8,152 nucleotides of DNA from the NCBI GenBank assembly GCA_002708885.1, contig PAPL01000025.1, positions 10,589 through 18,740 on the forward strand, in the 5' to 3' direction. How positions within the stretch are numbered: position 1 is the first letter of the stretch; every line of letters begins with the position of its first letter. Shown piece after piece: positions 5,433 through 8,152 of the stretch. The DNA is from Verrucomicrobiales bacterium (lineage in GTDB: Bacteria; Verrucomicrobiota; Verrucomicrobiia; Verrucomicrobiales; DEV007). A program made the translations under genes and the position numbers. A model generated the notes under the pieces. The model had not been told where the DNA came from. It did no database searches and saw nothing but the letters and a program-made list of their open reading frames with translations.

Positions 5433-6698
5433 ATGCATTCTTCAGCTAATTCTCCGGTAATACCGCATTCTCTGGACTTGAGTTTGTCTCCCGTTGAGGT
5501 CGCTAAAAGTTTGAGGCATTTGCCCGGATTTCTTTTTTACGATACGGCCACCACATCGTCTGAGATGAGCGCACCAGGAATGATATCAATCATAGGCGCT
5601 ATGCCTGACATGATTGTCAGTGGGATATTGAATGAGGATCAGGAAAAGTTAAGAAAAATTCTTAAAGAAGATGAGGAGGCCTGTGCACAGGCAGATTGTG
5701 GTGTTCCTTTGGGAGGATTGTTCGGACACGTTGAATTTGATGGGTCCTATCATTTTGGCAGGTACAGGAAATTATTAATCTTCCGTCACGATCGTAAAGA
5801 GTGGCTTGATGTGGGAGGCCTATCAACGTGGATAGATCATAATCATAGTAGGGAAGAGAAGACCTCTAACCTTCACTTTTCCGGAGGCCTCGGTCCTGAT
5901 CTCTTTTGCTCGATGGTCGAACGGGCAAAAGAATACATTGCTGCCGGTGATATTTATCAGGTAAATTTGTCCCATTGCTTTGAGGCGGACTGGCCTGAAA
6001 ACAGAGATCCCTTTGACCTTTATCTGAGACTCAGGGACTGTTCTCCTTCACCTTATGCATCTTTTTATGAAATTTCAGGAAAGGTGATCATTTCTTCCTC
6101 TCCAGAATGTTTCCTGAATATGAGCGGTCTTGGGATTGCTACCAAACCCATAAAAGGAACCCGACCTAGATTCAATGATCCTGGGGAGGATGAACGTTCC
6201 GCTTATGAATTAATGACTTCTCCAAAGGAAATTGCGGAGCTTGTAATGATAACAGATTTAGAGAGAAATGATCTTGGTCAGGTTTGCGAGTATGGGAGTG
6301 TTAGGGTTTCGGAGTTACTGAAGCTTGAGAGGTTCCCTCAGGTATTTCACCTCGTCAGTTCGATTGAGGGTCAATTGAAGCTAGGAAAAGATCATCTCGG
6401 AGCACTGAGCGCTTGTTTTCCAGGAGGTTCGATTAGTGGGGCGCCTAAGCTCCGTGCACTTGAGATTATCACGGAATTGGAACATCTTCCGCGGGGACTT
6501 TATACTGGTGCCATTGGTTATCTAGGGGCAAATTGGGAAAGTCAGTTCAGTATTGCGATTCGTACAGGAATTATTGAGTCAGGTAAATTGTCCTTCCATG
6601 TCGGTGCCGGAATCGTCGCCGATTCTGACCCTTTGGCTGAATATGAAGAAACTCTTCATAAGGCCGCGGGATTCTTTGCTGCGGCTGAGGAATTTTAA
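5433..6698 (+). CDS. pabB: Aminodeoxychorismate synthase component I (PabB)
   Basis: This 421-residue chorismate-binding enzyme aminates chorismate to 4-amino-4-deoxychorismate, the first step towards p-aminobenzoate and folate; the ammonia normally comes from the glutaminase partner PabA, which is not in this window. The C-terminal catalytic domain (about 155-415) is highly canonical: DIYQVNLS (173-180), SSPECFL (222-228), KPIKGTRPR (238-246), ELMTSPKEIAELVMITDLERNDLG (259-282), FPGGSISGAPK (329-339), RGLYTGAIGY (354-363), AIRT (375-378) and GAGIVADSDPLAEYEET (391-407). Lys241 in PIKGT is the active-site lysine typical of PabB; anthranilate synthase TrpE usually has PLAGT there, which argues against TrpE. 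Length is slightly below that of the E. coli enzyme (about 450) because of a shorter N-terminal domain. ATG 5433 is chosen; there is no Shine-Dalgarno sequence and the upstream bases are A-rich. It is first in an apparent operon with the three genes downstream. Confidence 0.94.
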   Translation: MHSSANSPVIPHSLDLSLSPVEVAKSLRHLPGFLFYDTATTSSEMSAPGMISIIGAMPDMIVSGILNEDQEKLRKILKEDEEACAQADCGVPLGGLFGHVEFDGSYHFGRYRKLLIFRHDRKEWLDVGGLSTWIDHNHSREEKTSNLHFSGGLGPDLFCSMVERAKEYIAAGDIYQVNLSHCFEADWPENRDPFDLYLRLRDCSPSPYASFYEISGKVIISSSPECFLNMSGLGIATKPIKGTRPRFNDPGEDERSAYELMTSPKEIAELVMITDLERNDLGQVCEYGSVRVSELLKLERFPQVFHLVSSIEGQLKLGKDHLGALSACFPGGSISGAPKLRALEIITELEHLPRGLYTGAIGYLGANWESQFSIAIRTGIIESGKLSFHVGAGIVADSDPLAEYEETLHKAAGFFAAAEEF

Positions 6699-6741
6699 TT
6701 AGAGACTATGAAATTGATCAATTAATTGCTTCAATGTTGCT

Positions 6742-7260
6742 ATGGTGAGAAAAGATTTACTTGATTGTGTTCCTGAAATTCATCCCAGTGCTTTTGTTGC
6801 GCACAGTGCTGACCTAATTGGCGCGGTCAGTATTGGAGAAGAGGCAAGTGTCTGGTATGGTTCTGTCTTGAGGGCAGACATAGAAAAGATTGTGATTGGC
6901 CCAAGATCTAATATTCAGGACGGTTCTGTGGTTCATTTGGAATGCGAACAAGGCACATATGTTGGACAATATGTGACTGTTGGACATAAAGCGATTCTTC
7001 ATGCCTGTACGATAGATGATGAAGTTCTTGTGGGAATGGGATCGATTGTTATGGATGGTGCTCGGATAGGGGCCCGTTCTATCATAGGTGCGGGTGCATT
7101 AGTGACTATGGGTACTGAGGTACCGCCAGGTTCACTGGTTCTGGGTTCTCCAGCAAAGATAGTAAAAACTCTCAGCGAGGATGAACAAAAATCACTCAAA
7201 AAATGGGCTGATAATTATGTGAACCTATCACGGCGCTATCGTGAAGAAGGTATTAAGTAA
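6742..7260 (+). CDS. Gamma-carbonic-anhydrase-family hexapeptide-repeat protein
   Basis: This 172-residue protein has the left-handed beta-helix pattern of the YrdA/PaaY/CaiE-like gamma-class carbonic anhydrases. The family core VLRADIEKIVIGPRSNIQDG (43-61) supplies Arg44, Asp46, Gln59 and Asp60. The zinc-ligand histidines are present with family spacing: His65 (VVH), His82 (VGH) and His87 (ILH). Repeated hexapeptide turns follow (VGMGSIVMDGARIGARSIIGAGALV), and a C-terminal helix (about 145-168) ends the protein, as usual for this trimeric family. The longer acidic loop of the archaeal Cam enzyme is absent, so this is a CamH/YrdA-like form. Carbonic anhydrase activity is plausible but unproven for many members; acyltransferase-like roles have been suggested for some. 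It lies 43 bp after pabB with no terminator between (a 12-bp palindrome, AATTGATCAATT, sits at 6712-6723). Its TAA shares one base with the ATG of the next small ORF. Confidence 0.93.
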   Translation: MVRKDLLDCVPEIHPSAFVAHSADLIGAVSIGEEASVWYGSVLRADIEKIVIGPRSNIQDGSVVHLECEQGTYVGQYVTVGHKAILHACTIDDEVLVGMGSIVMDGARIGARSIIGAGALVTMGTEVPPGSLVLGSPAKIVKTLSEDEQKSLKKWADNYVNLSRRYREEGIK

Positions 7261-7349
7261 TGGGACAATTCGGAGGGTCCTTTAAGAAACGAATAGACCC
7301 TTATTCGTTGACTCCAATAACTGATCAGATTTTATTCTTGTCACTATGA
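7260..7349 (+). CDS. Candidate small protein of 29 residues, overlapping both neighbours
   Basis: An ATG at 7260 shares its A with the TAA of the carbonic-anhydrase-family gene (TAATG). The frame stays open for 29 codons and stops at TGA 7347-7349, overlapping the ATG of the next gene (ATGA at 7346-7349). It thus exactly fills the gap, in a third frame distinct from both neighbours. A purine-rich AGAAGG lies about nine bases before the ATG, one of the better Shine-Dalgarno-like sequences in the window. The product begins MGQFGGSFKKRIDPY and ends with a hydrophobic tail (QILFLSL). I recognise no family. The sequence shows the interlocked starts and stops; translation and function are inference. 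An open frame of this length is common by chance, so the case rests on the two overlaps. The alternative is a non-coding spacer, possibly structured (see the hairpin at 7288-7309). Confidence 0.5.
   Translation: MGQFGGSFKKRIDPYSLTPITDQILFLSL
7288..7309 (+). repeat. Inverted repeat (8-bp stem) before the DUF151 gene
   Basis: AACGAATA (7288-7295) pairs perfectly with TATTCGTT (7302-7309) around the loop GACCCT. The loop is itself complementary to AGGGTC at 7274-7279, so two mutually competing pairings are possible. No T-run follows, so it is not an intrinsic terminator. It lies inside the candidate small ORF and 36 bases before the next ATG. Confidence 0.4.
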
Positions 7350-7816
7350 ATAGCAGTGTAGTCGAGGTTCAGGTGAAAGGAACTTTACCAACGAGCGGTG
7401 GTTGCGGAATTTTTATTGGTAATGATCAAAAGATCATCATTATTTATGTCGACCAGATGGTCGGTAATGCAATTATGATGTTTCTTAAGGATTTGCCAAA
7501 GGAAAGGCCCCAGACCCATGATCTATTTGAGCATGTCCTAACATCACTCGGTGCCAAGGTTGAGCGGGTCATTATAAATGATTTTAAGGATGGAGTATAT
7601 TATGGGAGACTTATTATTTCGGCCGAGAATGAAATTGAAGAAAAAAAGATTATAGAAATTGATGCACGTTCCAGTGACTGTATTGCTTTGGCAATACAGT
7701 CGGAGGCTCCAATTTATATGGCAAAATCAGTAATGGAAGAATCCGAAGATGTTTCCGATATTTTCACTAAGGTTGAATCTGGTAACATCTTTCCTCAGGA
7801 AGACGAGAGTCAATGA
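7346..7816 (+). CDS. Bifunctional nuclease (DUF151) domain protein
   Basis: This 156-residue protein belongs to the BFN/DUF151 family, whose best-known bacterial structure is Thermotoga maritima TM0160 and whose plant homologue was reported to have RNase and DNase activity. The family pattern is clear: an N-terminal strand ending in IFIGNDQKIIIIYVD (22-36), PQTHDLFEHVLTSLGAKVERVIINDFKDGVYYGRLII (55-91), and the hallmark IDARSSDCIALAIQSEAPIYMAKSVM (105-130). The acidic tail (EESEDVSDIF...) is common in bacterial members. Compared with the usual family motif DARPSDAIALA, the Pro is Ser here and the Ala is Cys. Some homologues also carry a C-terminal UVR domain, absent here. No Shine-Dalgarno sequence precedes ATG 7346; coupling through the ATGA overlap with the candidate small ORF would explain its translation. 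It ends the pabB operon and converges on rpe. The in vivo substrate is unknown. Confidence 0.92.
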   Translation: MNSSVVEVQVKGTLPTSGGCGIFIGNDQKIIIIYVDQMVGNAIMMFLKDLPKERPQTHDLFEHVLTSLGAKVERVIINDFKDGVYYGRLIISAENEIEEKKIIEIDARSSDCIALAIQSEAPIYMAKSVMEESEDVSDIFTKVESGNIFPQEDESQ

Positions 7817-7828
7817 ATACGACTCTTT
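7806..7828. terminator. Weak candidate terminator between convergent genes
   Basis: AGAGTC (7806-7811) pairs with GACTCT (7821-7826) around a nine-base loop that contains the stop codon of the DUF151 gene. A TTTAATTATTT tract follows. The six-base-pair stem is short and the tract interrupted, so termination here is only suggested, supported by the convergent arrangement with rpe 18 bp away. Confidence 0.3.
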
Positions 7829-7834
7829 AATTAT

Positions 7835-8152
7835 TTAAGATTCTCTTAGTTCCTTGATCGATAATGCCATGTCTTCGGCTTTGAATGTCCCGGTCCCTGC
7901 GACCAAAATGTTTGCACCATGTGCTACGGCGATGGATGCTGTTTCTGGCGTGATTCCTCCATCAACTTCTATATGAAAGTTTAGATTTTTATCGGCCCTA
8001 ATCTTTTTTGCCTCAGCGACTTTGGGCATAGTTTCTTTTTCCATGAACTTTTGGCCTCCAAATCCAGGCACTACAGTCATGATCAGAAGAATGTCTATCT
8101 GCTCAAAAAAAGGTTCGGCAAGCTCGAGAGATGTGGCTGGATTCAGAGCCAG
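7835..8152 (-). CDS. rpe: Ribulose-phosphate 3-epimerase, C-terminal part (truncated by the window edge)
   Basis: The minus-strand frame is open from the right edge of the window to TAA at 7835-7837, giving 105 visible residues of an enzyme normally about 220 long; the start lies outside. An ATG at 8080 is internal, since recognisable family sequence precedes it (LALNPATSLELAEPFF). Rpe interconverts ribulose 5-phosphate and xylulose 5-phosphate in the pentose phosphate pathway and Calvin cycle, as a cytoplasmic TIM barrel. Visible signatures are ALNPAT, LIMTVVPGFGGQKFM (the phosphate/loop-6 motif), HIEVDGGI, whose Asp matches the second catalytic/metal-binding Asp of the family, and ANILVAGTGTF near the C-terminus (usually AGSAIF or similar). 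The gene is convergent with the DUF151 gene, and its 3' end is 18 bp from that gene's stop. Confidence 0.95.
   Translation of the reverse strand: MALNPATSLELAEPFFEQIDILLIMTVVPGFGGQKFMEKETMPKVAEAKKIRADKNLNFHIEVDGGITPETASIAVAHGANILVAGTGTFKAEDMALSIKELRES

Noticed and set aside
5433..6698. Assignment as anthranilate synthase component I (TrpE)
   Set aside because: The PIKGT motif with its lysine is the PabB form; TrpE normally has PLAGT at this place. The gene neighbours are also not tryptophan genes.
6712..6723. 12-bp perfect palindrome AATTGATCAATT between pabB and the carbonic-anhydrase-family gene
   Set aside because: It is AT-rich, has no loop and no T-run, and is not repeated in the window; it may be chance and is not a terminator.
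7288..7309. Hairpin considered as an intrinsic terminator
   Set aside because: The stem is A/T-rich and is followed by GACTCC rather than a T-run, so it was listed only as an inverted repeat.
1..8152. Mobile element, CRISPR array, tRNA or defence-island signatures
   Set aside because: No transposase, integrase, regularly spaced repeats, tRNA-like cloverleaf or known defence genes could be seen; most genes look like stable chromosomal ones.

Overview
The window reads like chromosomal DNA from an AT-leaning, free-living bacterium, most likely of the Verrucomicrobiota (an Opitutae/Puniceicoccales-type lineage) or a close PVC relative. The clues are a verrucomicrobial-style pseudopilin with a C-terminal FGDGS motif, a UbiA-like membrane protein paired with a small methyltransferase, a DUF151 bifunctional-nuclease protein, a kinase-like/FGE-sulfatase fusion, and very weak Shine-Dalgarno signals. 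The phylum call is inference from family resemblance. No mobile element, CRISPR array, rRNA or tRNA is visible.

Layout. (1) 1-1394, plus strand: the 3' part of a UbiA-superfamily-like multi-pass membrane protein, joined by an ATGA overlap to a class I SAM methyltransferase. (2) 1395-1553: a gap with two short dyads and a weak promoter candidate, then a type II secretion/type IV pilin-like protein (1554-2204). (3) 2235-2269: a strong intrinsic terminator between convergent genes; it also encodes the last residues of the next gene. (4) 2248-5328, minus strand: a two-gene operon. The promoter-proximal gene encodes a membrane-anchored TPR protein. The distal gene encodes a fusion of degenerate receiver, degenerate protein kinase, transmembrane helix and periplasmic FGE-sulfatase-type domain. 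(5) 5433-7816, plus strand: a probable operon of pabB (aminodeoxychorismate synthase component I), a gamma-carbonic-anhydrase-family hexapeptide protein, a 29-codon small ORF that exactly fills the next gap, and a DUF151 nuclease-type protein. (6) 7835-8152, minus strand: the C-terminal part of ribulose-phosphate 3-epimerase, convergent with the preceding operon.

How the genes fit together. PabB (folate), Rpe (pentose phosphate pathway) and the carbonic-anhydrase homologue look like ordinary housekeeping genes. The less ordinary parts are the membrane pair at 2248-5328, where every catalytic signature expected of the kinase, receiver and FGE folds is replaced, suggesting a scaffold or sensor rather than an enzyme; the interlocked small ORF at 7260-7349; and the UbiA-like/methyltransferase couple, which may modify an unknown lipid or quinone-like substrate.
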